Positions 47,407 through 60,197 of a stretch of 64,000 bases of DNA are shown here, one piece after another. The notes beneath the pieces were generated by a model. It was given only the letters and a program-made list of their open reading frames with translations, was not told the DNA's origin and did not search any database. The stretch lies in NCBI GenBank assembly GCA_013396635.1, contig WBMW01004816.1, positions 978,974 through 1,042,973 of the forward strand, written 5' to 3'. Positions within the stretch are counted from its first letter, which is position 1, and every line of letters begins with the position of its first letter. The position numbers and the translations under genes were made by a program. Origin of the DNA: Penelope pileata. Lineage: Eukaryota > Chordata > Aves > Galliformes > Cracidae.

Positions 47407-49205
47407 CAGAAAAAAGAGAGACAGGCAAACCAACCGTCACACCCACTATGGGAGGGAAACAGGACAGGCCGATATTGCGATTTCTATTTCCCAGGCTATT
47501 TCTGTGTATGAAATGTTGGCTTAAATATTTCTCAGTATGCAATGCGAAACAACTTCTTTAGCCACAGGTCTGTTTCTTATTTTCTCATACAAATTTTAAA
47601 AAGGAAGTAGCCTAGAAGAAAATGTCTTGTAGCCTGATTTGCTGCCCATACTGAGGAACACAGCTACAGTCAGTGGTGTTTCCTGTAGTCAATCGGTTTC
47701 TCCAAGCTCTAACTTTCATTTGAGCCATTAAATCTTTTCTCATCTTATATGAAATACGACTAATCTCCTCTCTCTTGATAATCGGATAAGATGGGCAAAG
47801 CGAATTGTGTTTCTATTTCATAGTAAATGAAGTACATCTGAAGAGGACACAAGTTCCCATTGTGAACTGCAGTTCAAAAATAAAAGTTTGTAATAACAAT
47901 AACTGTATTTCTTCAAAAGAAAAAAAAAGGATACTCCTAGCTGTTAAAAAATAAAGCTATGTTTTGCAATTTTAATGATTACTTTTTAAATTTCCTTCAG
48001 CTCAGACAAGGAAAGTGATTCAGATACTAAATTTTTAAAATGATTTTAAAAAGCTCGGCTTATAAACTTTCTCACAAATAAGAGAGCTAATTAAATTTCA
48101 TTACAATTATGAAAGCATGATCCTTGAGATTTGCATTGGTTGTCAGACTTCATGCTGAACCTTAAAAATTTTGCTGTTTTAGTGGTTAAATATTTTACTG
48201 ATGTCATATTGACTATCTTGGCTCTGATAATTCCATATTTAAGCCCAAACTGTATTTTATGAGACTTCATCTCATTAAAACTTATCTCCTGAAAATTAGA
48301 TCAATTTACATATTTTGCATTCTGCAGCTCACCAAACCAGGTTGTTTACCGCAGGTACATTTTAGGAATGGTGATCTGCTTATTCTAATACGTTGGACTA
48401 TGTCTTGTCAACACTGCTCTTGTAATCTTGGGTGGGATAAAATTCCTAGCACTATTCAGCTTTCTAGTATAAAGGTAGAATTAGACCATTGTCTGGACAA
48501 AATTTAAAATTATCTCACCCTCTTCTTTAAAATAAGTCTCCAGCTTTGGGATAGAAAACATTCTTTAGAAAGAACATACCAGTCTATCTTGGAATCAAAC
48601 TTTTATGTGGCAAAACTAAAGTAAGCTTTTGCACGTTTTTCCTTTGTAGCAAATATATTTCATTTGAACAGCTCAAAGAAAGGAAGCAGAGCTTTGTTAA
48701 AAAAATATTGACCATTCTTGCAGTGCCAAAGGATAGGAGCCAGCTGTGAGCTCCTTCATTTGCACGGAAAGTAGCTAAACAAGAACAAAATCATATGTAA
48801 AGTTCATTGTTTTTCTTCGTTTTATTTTATTTTATTTTTTTTTAAATAAATATTAAAAATTTAAAGTGGATCAATCAAGTTCATTTAATCAGGACTTTCT
48901 GAGACTATTGTTCTATATCCAAAAGATAGTGTGGATTTATGGACCATAACTTGAGAGCATGCCAATTTTTAAACTACTTCTTGCTGCATGCTCTCAGTGT
49001 GGACATTGCTACAGAGACCAGAAAAGTAGGATAAGGTACAGCTTGCCTGCACACTGCAACAGAAGTATTTCTTGGGTCCCCTGAAATTTTAGCTGAATAA
49101 GGTTTTTTTGAGATCATTAATGTTTATCACGTTTGTGTAGTGACAGATTAGAAGAATAATATCACTATGCATTAACTTTTGTAACATTTTGAGTCAGTGC
49201 AGTGG
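47407..49205. other. RHAG 5' flank
   Basis: AT-rich DNA with the GATA pair noted separately. I see no other gene, repeat or RNA. Confidence 0.5.
47776..47790. promoter_or_regulatory. Paired GATA motifs 480 bases upstream of RHAG
   Basis: TGATAA (47776-47781) and GGATAAG (47784-47790) lie side by side, both on the plus strand. A paired GATA arrangement is common in erythroid control elements. The call is an inference from motif and gene identity. Confidence 0.4.
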
Positions 49206-49290
49206 AACGGAACAGAATATCCTGAGTTGGAATGGATCCACAAGGATCATCGAGTCCAGCTCCTGCCATGTACTCCTTTTCAAGTTGAAA
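49206..49290 (-). mobile_element. Short CR1 3' end
   Basis: Plus strand GAATGGATCCACAAGGATCA then TCGAGTCCAGCTCCTGCC is the reverse complement of a CR1 3'UTR. Confidence 0.75.
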
Positions 49291-51775
49291 GCTCAGCTGG
49301 ATAAATGAGATTTGTCCATGTAGCCCTTATATAGCTTCCTTCACCTGGAAAGGGAATGTGACATTTAATGTATTCTTCTGACTCATATAACAACACTAAA
49401 TTTGCCTTGACTGGATCCATATCACTCACACTAGCCCCTTACCTGATTATGTATATAACGTGGGGAAAACAAGGAACTTCGTATGCTAATAGTGAACTGG
49501 GGATCACAAACACTGAAATCTCCACCAGAAGAGAGAGGAAATACAATGGACAAATCACAATCACAGCTTAATGGACAGACCATGGTTTAATTTGCCTGGT
49601 TATTACATGGTCTGTATTGCTGAAGTAAGTGTGGGTTTTTAATTTTCCTATTTAAAATTGCACAGATCTCATTGTTTTAAGTTCTGCTTTTACTATGAGA
49701 GCACTATGAAGAAGGAATAAAATACATAAGCAGAAGCTATTGGTTGAGGTGTATCCTAGTGCTGTGCAAAAGCTATTTACAAAAGATGAAGGGGTTCCTA
49801 ATCCCTTACAGAAGGGCCAGTTTGTACTGCACCTGTGATAAAAAGGGGCGGATGCAGGAAGTCCTATGCTTTACATGCACCTTAAAGCTTTATCTATTTT
49901 CCTCAGGTCTGATTTGCATTTCTATGCTGAAAATTAGAACAGCTCCTTTTGTCTTTATAAATGCTCCTTTCTATTTACCCATTAGTTGGCTTTGCTCGGT
50001 ACAATGTTGTGCTATTTCTGCAAAGGTCCCATATGCCCCAATTTGCTATACAGAAAGGCTACATCACTGGAGTGATGACTCAAAAGCCAATTGGTGTCGT
50101 TTATTTCAGCAAGAGGGCCTTTCCTGCCACTCCATCATGCCCTCTCCTTGAGAAGGTTAAGTACTTTCTCCACTAAATCTTGCGGTGTGCACAAAAGGTA
50201 CAGCCATCTTAAGTGAGCTCCATAATGTCGTTTGCAGCAGTAATTGCAATGCATGCATGAAGAGCCAAAGAGGGTGCTTAGAGAATGTTTTTCAATGAAA
50301 AAATATGCTAGTTTCGTTTTCTCTGGCTAATATATCTCCCAGTGCTACTTTTGTAAAACAGCCCATCCACAGACAGACAGATTCAGGGAGGGTGTCTGCA
50401 AACTGAGACTGTAGGAAATAGGCTCCAGGGAGTCGATCCCACAAGACCTCCTGCTACATGTGACACTATCATCATTTATATAAACATCAGTATCTCAGGG
50501 CCTGAGCTATAGTGTTCTTAGTGACACAGCAGCAAGATGCCTTTTAGCAGCAGTTCATGAAATAATTGTTCTGACCTACATTGGAATTTGACAGGAGAGA
50601 GATAGTATATATCTGGTTTCGATGGCTCAGTGAGCCAGTGCTAGAAAACACCATAAACTATGCATTTTACACTTACATTAACACCGATTCACATATTCTG
50701 GTCAGCATGACTTTGGCACAAGTTTCCAATGCAAATAGAACTATCTGTACATAAAACAAATTCCTACAAGAAAATCACATCTTATTTTTTCCCATGTACA
50801 TCTAACATTTCCTTCAGTTGCCTGAATGTTAGGCAAATAAGGACTTCTTTGTTTGCAGCTTGAATGCTGACGAAATGCAAGACATGATTTGTGACCTTCG
50901 TAATTAATTTATATGGCTTGTTTTTTAGTTACCAGGAAGTAGGTACTAAATCACTAAATATCCATAAGTAGTCCTGTGCTATTGAACTGACAAGATTAAT
51001 TTATTATTTCCTTTTAATGGGCCAAAAAATATTTCAGTGAACAACTGCAATCCAACATACTATCTAAAATACATCAGCCCATCTGGGCCACACCAACACT
51101 GGAGGTACTCCAATGAATTGAGAAAATATTAAATGTGCACACACCAGAAAAAAAATAATTTCAGAGGAAATGTTCAGTCTCTGAAATGTTCACACCAACA
51201 TGTGAAAGATATGAGGTTTTCATGCCACAACTCATTAGATGTCACATTAGACACTTTCCAGGTACATCTGAAGTAAATGATTACCAGCATTAAATCAGTC
51301 TTACAAGGCTGAATACAAATCTTTAATTCTGATTTGTTCAACCAATCTGCTCAGCTGTATCTGCAATGACTGTTAGTCACTATGAGACTACAGGAATAAA
51401 CTGAGCTTCAAAGATTTAAGCTTGGTTTTTGACATATTGTGACCAATCTTATGTAAAAATGGTCTGGACTGCTGTGTTTCAAAATCACCCATCCTTACAT
51501 TTATTGATTACAAAAAGGGTGGACCAAGGCCCATCCAAGAGGCAGGGCTAAAAGCAGAACTGACATGGGATAGACTGAAGTGAAGTGGGGCTTCCACGGG
51601 TGGGTGGTGTGAGAGGTTCCCAGAGGGGCTGGTCAAGTCCAATAAGGCATATGAGTGTCCTCACAGCCCTGTGACATCCTCACTGGCTGTTACTAGGCTT
51701 GGATGGATGGTTGAGCATCCAGTGAGTCCTTTATAGTCTGAAGTTTCTTTGGGATTATTCATCCTACAAATTCTG
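49291..51775. other. Intergenic DNA, nothing recognised
   Basis: Holds a 135-codon open frame at 49744-50151 (plus) without a known domain, probably chance. No repeat identified with confidence. Confidence 0.45.
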
Positions 51776-51779
51776 GATT

Positions 51780-52067
51780 ATCACAGAATCACAGAATTCA
51801 CAGAATCACAGAATTGCAGGGGTTGGAAGGGACCTCAAGAGATCATCGAGTCCAACCCCCCTGCCAAAGCAGGTTCCCTACTGCAGGTTGCACAGGTAGG
51901 CGTCCAGGCGGGTCTTGAATATCTCCAGGGAAGGAGACTCCACAACCTCCCTGGGCAGCCTGTTCCAGTGCTCCGTCACCCGCACCGTGAAGAAGTTCTT
52001 CCGCATGTTGGTGCGGAACTTCCTGTGCTCCAGGACAGATTATTCTCTCTTCTCTTCTCCTCCTCAT
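51780..52067 (-). mobile_element. CR1 3' fragment
   Basis: Begins with CACAGAATCACAGAATTCAC repeats (the CR1 tail in reverse), then GGTTGGAAGGGACCTCAAGA and TCATCGAGTCCAACCC, and runs into the coding end (CTGGGCAGCCTGTTCCAGTG). This is one of the least diverged CR1 copies in the window. Confidence 0.92.
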
Positions 52068-55000
52068 TGACCAGAAGGAAACTCCAGATGCAGCTGCTTA
52101 GAGTTGGACAAATAACCTATTGTTATCTAAAGGAACCACATTACCCACCTGCAGCCTATCTGTCTTGCACCCAACGACCCAAAAAGAAAGTTTGATAGCT
52201 TTCCTTTTGTTTATAAGAGCAGAATGCTAACAGAAGACATGCTAGCCCACTTGAAATGCCTTTAAGGTTTCTTAAGGGAGAAAGTGGAATTCCTAGCTTT
52301 TAATTTCATGTGCCATTCTTAAAGAGTAAGAAGACTTTTCAGATAATTCTCTGAGAATGACAGTGAGAAGTTTGGGTGCACGTTTTGGCAAGTGAAAAAT
52401 GTCCCATCTTTTTTTATCATAAAAAGTTTTAGATCAGATCTACTCATTCCATTGTCTCCAATGGACTTTGATAAACTCTTTTCAGGCACTACTACTCTGA
52501 GCACATCCCGAGGATATCCACACCATTCTGTGCCTGTTATTTAAAGGTAAATGCAAATATGTAATGAAATTAAAAAAATATGTTAATCAATGTCTGCTTT
52601 AATTTCTCTTAGGAACAGGGATAGCTCAGAGAGCAATGCACTAGGCAGCACCATTTCTGCATGCAAACAATCCAGCTAATATAGGTGCCTAAGCAACAAG
52701 AAAATATGAAGTATTCAGCTTCCTTCTCTGAGTTAGTAAAGTGGTAAATAAAATACATTAATCTGCAACAATAGTTCTCCAGACAGTCACCAAGCCACAG
52801 AATTACAGGAAAACCCACCAGATAACCACAGTGCTTAAACAATAGTGCCTCCATTGGAAAAAAAGCAACAGGGAGGAGACTCAAAACATGATTTTGATCT
52901 GGAAAGGTTTGCTAATAAAATGCATCCAGATTTACCAAGCTTCCATCATTTCCTGTCATTGTCTCAAATACCTGAATTTTGCCCCGAACCAGGAGGAAGA
53001 AAGCTGCACGTTACCAGTTGAAAAGAGTTGGAGCCTGTGCACACTAGCTGCTCCCAGATCTTTATTTGCACCTTATCAAATGAAGCTGACTTTTTCTGAC
53101 AAACGCTGTTATCACAACCAATTAGTAGGCTCTTACACTTACTGGATTTATTTATGGCTAGAGTCTTTTATCACCAGGATCTCATTGCCTTATGGGTCAA
53201 GGTGATGAAACAGAACTTGGCTTTGAGCTAGTCTACTTGTAATGAGAAGTCTATTCACAAAATAATGGAGCATCTCATCAAATCCCTCCTAGCTGGATGC
53301 ACAGCTTTTAGTAGCAAAAGAGTTCACTTGATAACATGACTTTCCAACATTAAAAAAAAGCCTCTGAAGGATGTATTTTGCTGCTGTATGCTTCTGTGCA
53401 CAGAAATGCTAGAAAGTGATAATCCTTCACACCTCTGAGTTGGCAAAAATATCCCCATAATTCATTTCTAACTTTTGGACTGGTTTTGAACAGTATCATA
53501 TTTTTTGTTCTTCATTAGGTAGAAGAAATGTGCATGGAATCAATCCTAAAAATAAAATAAAAAAACATTAAAAGGGACTTACCAGTAAGACACAGACTTG
53601 AGATGGATGATGCAAAGCACATCTCACGCTCATTATTGATCTGGATGATTAATCTGTTCCATGTGATGAATTCCTAGAATATTGAATGTCTATGCTAAAG
53701 CTCAATTCTCCTTCAAATTTATTCCTTTTAATCAAACACAGTTTTGCATTGCTAATGCTTTACCCCCCCGTACAAAAGAAAATTAGGAAAAAAAGTAATA
53801 AGAAATTTTGTCACCTGCATTAACCAATACATCGAGAAATATCTCCTGGCATGAAATAGTATCAGGATGCTGCTCCTAAAAACCAAGTTTTAACTTAGGA
53901 GTTTAGTCAAAAAATTGATTTAAATAGGAATAAGATTATCAGCAGCTTAACTCGGTCACTTAAATTTGAATAAAGGAATATTTGAGCAGAGATTATACAA
54001 ACATGTATGGAAATAAATATCAGTAGGTTGAGGTGTGCTGTAGATATCTGCCTTAAGGTGAGATAAACGCACTGAGATGTGCCAGTTTCTCTGTTTGTCA
54101 AAAAAAGAAATTACATAACCACCTCATATGCAGACGTCTATTTTGTGGATGTCTAAAATTAGACAAGATGAATTTCATTGGCTTCACAATGCTTTGAGTT
54201 TCTCCTTTGGTATACAAGCTGTGTCTCAGAAGAAAGGCAGATGAGGCAAAAAAGTGAGGTATCTGGAGACCTGGCTATTTTCATCTTTTCCTTTTGTCTA
54301 CTGTGTGATTATAGAAATGAACCTAACATTTTGTCTTTGATATTATTTCAATAAATGATCTCAAATGTAATGAAAGTTTTAATTTGTGTAAAATACACGT
54401 ACAGGTAGATCTGAGATCTAAAAATGATAAAAAATTAAAATAATGTTGTATATAATAGGTTAATACTGCATATTATTTCTATATAAAGATTCCACGTGTG
54501 TTTAATTATTTTTTCTGAACCTGTCTTAACACACCTGTACAAGTTCTAGTAGGCTGAAAATTAACTTTTTTTTTTTTTTTTTTTTTTAATTTCTCATGCC
54601 AGTGGTGAGATTTGTGGAAAGGGTAAAATGGAGCCTAAACTGTTTCTGAGTTTTGTGATCAAGAACAACTTTCTCATCCTATCATATATCTCAATAGACA
54701 GTTCATGCAGTAAATTAGAATGGCTGATGTGAAAAATGACAATGATTTCCCTTGTAGATTCCACTGTTATTTTAAAAAGAAGAGCTGTTTAGAGAAGTGA
54801 ATAATTAAGCATGCTCCCAAAGAAAAAAAAATCTGGTTTATAGTCAAAAAATAAAACAAAATCGTGTTTCTTTCAAAATTTGTCAGCAAAATAAATAAAA
54901 ACCTTAATTTGATTTCAGCATGGCATCTTGGATTTTCATTTGTTTCCATCACATTATGCCAAAGTGGGAGAAGAGAAGAAGGCAGACAAGGAGTGTTAGT

Positions 55001-56650
55001 GATGTCAAACCGAAAGACAATAATGTCATTTGATTTGAAACGATCATTTCAGATGCTATGGAAAAAAAATAATTGTGATGATAAACATTTTAGAGAGCCA
55101 TTTTCACTTACACATTTTGCACATTGGCTTGTTAATCAACAAATGCAATGAATAGTTAATGTGGACAATTTCATTAATAAACGCAAGACTGCTTCCATAT
55201 CAGTTAAACTCAACTTCTAAAAACTGTTTTTCTGCAAGACTTCTTATTGACGACAGTCCGAACATCTTTGTTAGTCCTAGGGAACCGTGGCTGCACTGCA
55301 CTGACCCCATAGCAGCCAGCTGAGCCCAGTGACCAGCCCGTGAACTGGTAGGGAGGGAGTGCCATTTCCTCACTTCTATCTCGTTGTGCCCCATGTCCCT
55401 TTGACTTGTGGTTAAACTGAGATATAATTATGCTGGAGGTGTGTCTACTGAATGCGATATTATAATTACCAGGTCTTAGTGCTTCACAGGCTCTTAGTGT
55501 GCACTAATTAATCTTTCTCACCCCGACTGTGTCAGTTTATCACTGTGTTCCAGTCAATTAGATCAAACCAGAGAGGTTAAAAGTCTTGCCTGCAGCTTGG
55601 AGAGGAGACAGAAGCTGTCAAATATCTTTTTAATGAGAAGGTCCTGTCTCCTGTTTTTCACAGTTTAACTGTGGCCCCTACACTTCGAAGAATCCATCTT
55701 TGGCAGTCTGGTTTAGAAGAGAGAGCAGCAGCTGAGGGGTGCGGATCATCCTCACCCTGTCCTGGCTCTGGTGGATTTTTGCTGCATGGTCTTGTTCAAG
55801 GGCCCTACTGCAGTTTTGTGCCTTGGATATTCTGATTTAGGCCCATGACTTCAGCAAGACTTTGAGACACTGGGAGTGAAAGACCTTCTGTTTTTCTTAG
55901 CTCGAAGGCTGATTCTCAGACAGTTAAAAGAGATAACGTGATGACTGCTGTTGACATATTTTAAATATCAAAAGTGTTCTTTCTTCACGAACCTTAAGAC
56001 TGTTGAATGTTACTTCATTACATTTGTTCAAAACTGTTCATGAAGTCCTTGTCATGTAAGTGAGCGACTTAAGAGTTCTTACATCATTCTCCACAGATAA
56101 AGCTTGTATCATAGTAGTTGCTCTTATCATCTCACAGCATATGTGCTTCTTGAGAGTCTGGAGCCAGAAAATAAATTGTAAGAAGTTGTCTGTGTTATAA
56201 GTTTCTCTGCTGAAATACATCTAAAAGGTATCAGAATTTTGACAATGTAACTTCAGCAGATACCAAAAGACCTCTGTTAGCACCAGAAAGGAAACAACAC
56301 TCATGGAATTACTATAAAAATAAGTTTGTGAAAATAGTCTGAGAATGGAGAAAACCATTATTTGACATACTGGATCTCAGTGAATGTCATATTGCTTGCA
56401 GTTCACCTGTCTATGGGAAATTCGTTACTCATTATCCAGAAGAATCAGCCTTTCCAGAGACATGAACAAAAAAGTGTTAGCACCCACGCTCCTCGCAGTT
56501 TTGAGAAACAGGACAATCCAGTTAGCATTTCATCTCACCTGCTATTCTTCATATTCCACATCAATAGGGAAACAAAATCTTTTGAAATCACCTATGAAAG
56601 TGTACGGAAAAATCTTGTTGCCAGAACTTAATGTTCAAAGAGGAGACAGA
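52068..56650. other. Intergenic DNA, no gene recognised
   Basis: Mostly AT-rich unique sequence with a long T-run near 54566-54588. A less AT-rich, non-repetitive patch at 55230-55640 differs from its surroundings and has no coding signature that I can trust. Confidence 0.45.
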
Positions 56651-56657
56651 GGAGTCC

Positions 56658-57176
56658 TGAAAAATAACTTTATTTAAATAAAGGGAGAGTCTACTCGGGC
56701 ATTTCCCCGTAGGGTCTCTCCAAAAGACCCCTTTTTATCCCTGAACCCCGACGCTATACTGGCCTCTCCTTTCCCCATCGGCTGAGGTACTTGGGGTTAC
56801 ATTCTTCTCGGTCTGCCTACCACACGCTCATCCCCCCAGTAGGTACCTCTCCTCCCCCTGTAGTTTCCTTCGTCTATGTATACTTTGTAATCTGGATTCC
56901 GTTTGTTGTTTTACCCAACTAGAGCCATCTTTATCTCACCCTTGACAAAGTCCATCTCCTCTTTGTTCTGTCATGCAATCGAGACCCACAAGCAGATGCC
57001 AAGCCGGCATTTCCTGCCATAGATCTGCAAGATAAGCCTGTTTAACCAGTTCTTCTCAGCCTTCCTTCATCAGCTTTATCTTGTTTTGCAGGGACCCCCT
57101 ATTCTTCTAAATTTCAGTTTATTTTATTTTGCAAGGACACCTAATTCTGCTTTTCCCTTCAAAAGGAAGAAGGACA
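56658..57176 (-). mobile_element. Probable solo LTR of an endogenous retrovirus
   Basis: A 519-bp block bounded by TG and CA. In minus orientation it starts TGTCCTTCTTCC, has a TATA-like GGGATAAAAAGG (near 56730), a polyadenylation-type TTTATTTAAATAAAG, and ends GTTATTTTTCA. The flanks GAGTCC (56652-56657) and GTGTCC (57177-57182) match at 5 of 6 bases and could be the target-site duplication. No internal viral genes are present, which fits a solo LTR left by recombination. The family is not identified. Confidence 0.65.
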
Positions 57177-57504
57177 GTGTCCGTATACCATTCAGTAGCC
57201 CAGCAGCATGCATGATGCTCCAGGTGACCACTTCATGATGCAGGTGACCTCTGTTGCCTTGCTCAAATGCCATAGCTGGGTATTCAGAACACAAAATTGT
57301 TTGGGGAGGGGGTTCTCACAGAATTCTTTGATAATTAAATGTTCACAGGGCTAGAGAGGGAGGTAAGAAAAATAAAGTGTGTGGATGGAAAAATTTTTAA
57401 CTCGCATCATCTTGGTTGCAAGCAGAAATTAAATCTTGGTAAATATACCAGAAAACACCTGAGAGTTTTATCAAAATTATGTTTAAAATATTTTTATCAA
57501 AATT

Positions 57505-57716
57505 ATAATCACTGGAACAGGTTGCCCAGGGAAGTCGTTGATGCTCCCTCCCTGGAAGTATTCAAAGCCAGGCTGGATGGGGCTTTGGACAACCTGGTCT
57601 AGTGGGAGGTGTCCTTGCCCATGGCAGGGGGGGTGGAACAAGATGATCTCTAAGGTCCCTTCCAACCTGAACCATTCTATGATTCTATGATTCTATGATT
57701 CTATGATTCTATGTGT
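57505..57716 (+). mobile_element. CR1 3' fragment with long octamer tail
   Basis: Contains GGAACAGGTTGCCCAGGGAA, FKARLDGALDNLV-type coding, GATCTCTAAGGTCCCTTCCA and a tail of about five ATTCTATG units. Its orientation and low divergence indicate a fairly young insertion. Confidence 0.92.
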
Positions 57717-58940
57717 TCTCTTACAGGAGGTTTTATGGATTAGCATTTTCTACAAATACTTTTGAGGCTGCAGGAACTTTGAATAGTGGCATATAGTCAT
57801 GATGCTGGAGTAGAACTTCAGGCAGGGAGAAAACCAAGGCTACCAGAATTAGGCAGTGATATCCTACAAGTGAAAACATTTCCTTAATTTGATAGAATAA
57901 ATGGCTTTAATATGACAGTAAATTGGTCAACAGAGATAGGGGAAGAAACAAAGAGGAAGAAACCACTACTGGACTGTTTCTATATGTAGTGACTATTTAT
58001 TCATCGAGAGTTAACTAATAAATTATGCGTGGCAACTGTTAAAAACAATTAGGGCAGTTTCAGAGCTTTCATTTCTAGTAAAAGGAGAAGCCCTTCATGC
58101 TGGTGGAAAAACGAAAAACTGATGCAGCTGAATGTCTGAGTATAGATTACCCCCTTGTGCTTTGAACCAGAATTGCAGCGTTAGAGAGCAAACAATTTTT
58201 ACTGGTCTAAAACGGCAAGAGAGCTTGGTGAGTGACACCGGCTCTGCTCAGGGCTGGCACAGGTGGCTCAGGAACTGAAGACACTGCAGTCCACCCTGCG
58301 CAGCACTGGGATATGCTCTGCAGAGTTTGAGAGCAGTGGCAGGATGAAGGCTGGAAGGAGCTTCTCTTCAGAGACAAGTTGCTGTCTCAGGTGTTTGAGC
58401 ATTTTTTAATGTTTGTCAAAGTTTATTAACTGCATGAGTAAAAAACTTCTGTTTCCCTTGTATCTACCTTTTTATTAAAGTTAGAAAAATAATTCTGGAG
58501 TGGGGGGTTATGTACTGGGTATGAGGACAAACTCACAGTCTGCTCCACATTCCTGATCTTTGTCTGCAAATAGAGGTGGGAGAAGGTACATTCAAGACTC
58601 TGAGTTGAATTTAGTCCGCTGGAAGAGATCCTATGGGTGTGCATTGATAGGAATTAGTACTATTTCCTGGGAATTTCTGGAGAAAATGTCCCTCTATTGA
58701 TAGCAATTTTGTGAAACTTGGATCCACTGCCATATTTGCTTTATTATTATTGGCTTTTTTTCAGTATTTCTTCTTGCATATTGCAATATAAATTCCAAGC
58801 AAGAAGGAGACTTAAGCATAGAGAGGATGAAAAGGGGTATGTGTACATATTTCCTTGTATGAATAGTTTTAAAAAGCTTCCTATTACTCGACTGCTGGTG
58901 TCATATGAAATTTCTTATTTATCACTTGGCTATTCAGTTG
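57717..58940. other. Intergenic DNA, nothing recognised
   Basis: No coding segment, repeat family or RNA gene that I can support. Confidence 0.5.
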
Positions 58941-58941
58941 C

Positions 58942-59610
58942 GTAGAATCATAGAATAGAAACATAGAATGGCTTGGGTTGGAAATGACCCCAAGGATCAT
59001 CAAGTTCCCACCTCCCTGCCACAGGCAGGGCCACCAACCTCGAGATGTGATACTAGATCAGGTTACCCAGGACCCCATCCAACCTGGTCTTGAACAAGTT
59101 CAGGGTCGGGGCATCCACAGCCTCTCTGGGCAGCCTGTTCCAGCACCTCACCACTCTCTCGGTAAAGAACTTCCCCCTGATGTCTAATCTCAATCTTCTC
59201 TCCTTCAGCTAAAAACCATTCCCCCTTGTCCTATCACTGTCTACCCTTCTGAAAAGTTGTTTCCCCTCCTGTTTATAATCTCCTTTTAAATACTGGAAGG
59301 CTGCAATGAGGTCCCCCTGCAGCCTTCTCTTCTCCAGGCTGAACAAACCCAGCTCCCTCAGCCTGTCCTCGTAGGGGAGGTGCTCCAGCCTTCTGAGCAT
59401 CTTTGTGGCCTCCTCTGAACCCTCTCCAGCACTTCCACGTCTTTCCTGTACTGGGGGTCCCAGACCTGGACACAGTATCCCAGATGGGGCTTCAAGAGGG
59501 CAGAGTAGAGAGGGACAATCACCTCCCTGTTCCTGCTGCCACCCCTTTCCTCGTGGAGCCCAGGGTACCGTTGGCCTTCCGAACTGCAAGAGAAGATTTG
59601 TGCATAGGCC
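58942..59610 (-). mobile_element. CR1 retrotransposon fragment, about 670 bp
   Basis: Starts with the reversed octamer tail (TAGAATCATAGAATAGAAAC). The minus strand encodes LPYEDRLRELGLFSLEKRRL and other reverse-transcriptase C-terminal segments with frameshifts. It is antisense to the surrounding intergenic plus strand and ends about 600 bases from the CRISP stop codon. Confidence 0.9.
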
Positions 59611-60197
59611 ACAGGGCAGAACTTGGCAGACTCAGTGTATGCCTCTCTCTTATTTTATCTTTACAAAATAATGCACAACTTTTGGCTCTGCTTTTCTTTT
59701 CCAGTTTCATCCTTACTTGTGTAAGGTATCACAAATCCTTGCAGTACCCATTAGAAATTTTCCAAATTAAAAAATTGTAAACAACTTCAATGAAAAATTC
59801 TGTTTGTGAACATACATTTATTTAGCAGAAATGGAATACATTCCATTTATAATCAAAGAAAAGGTAACAGAAGAAAGTTAAGTGGAATTTAACGTTTTCA
59901 CGCTTTAAAATTGTGTTTCCCATTAAAATGATATGAATCAGTTGAAGATCCACCACAAGGTAAACCAAAAAACACATTAGTAGCTTAATCATGATTTCTA
60001 TAAAGGCTAAAATAACATCAGAGTTCGTCTGAGCTACTAGACTAATTCAAGACTGAAACAATTCTGTGATTTAATAAAAAAGTTACATACAGGTCAATCT
60101 GAGCTGAAACACTGAGCATGTACACGCTTCATTTCCCACTTCTATTCTTTCCTAGTACATAAGTCCCAAAACAGCTGTAATGACATCCTCCAGGACA
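59611..60197. other. 3' flank of the CRISP gene
   Basis: Probably holds the CRISP 3'UTR. A minus-strand AATAAA at 59817-59822, about 380 bases past the stop codon, is a plausible polyadenylation signal. Confidence 0.5.

Noticed and set aside
49744..50151. 135-codon plus-strand ORF
   Set aside because: No domain, no splice or promoter context; composition looks like random translation.
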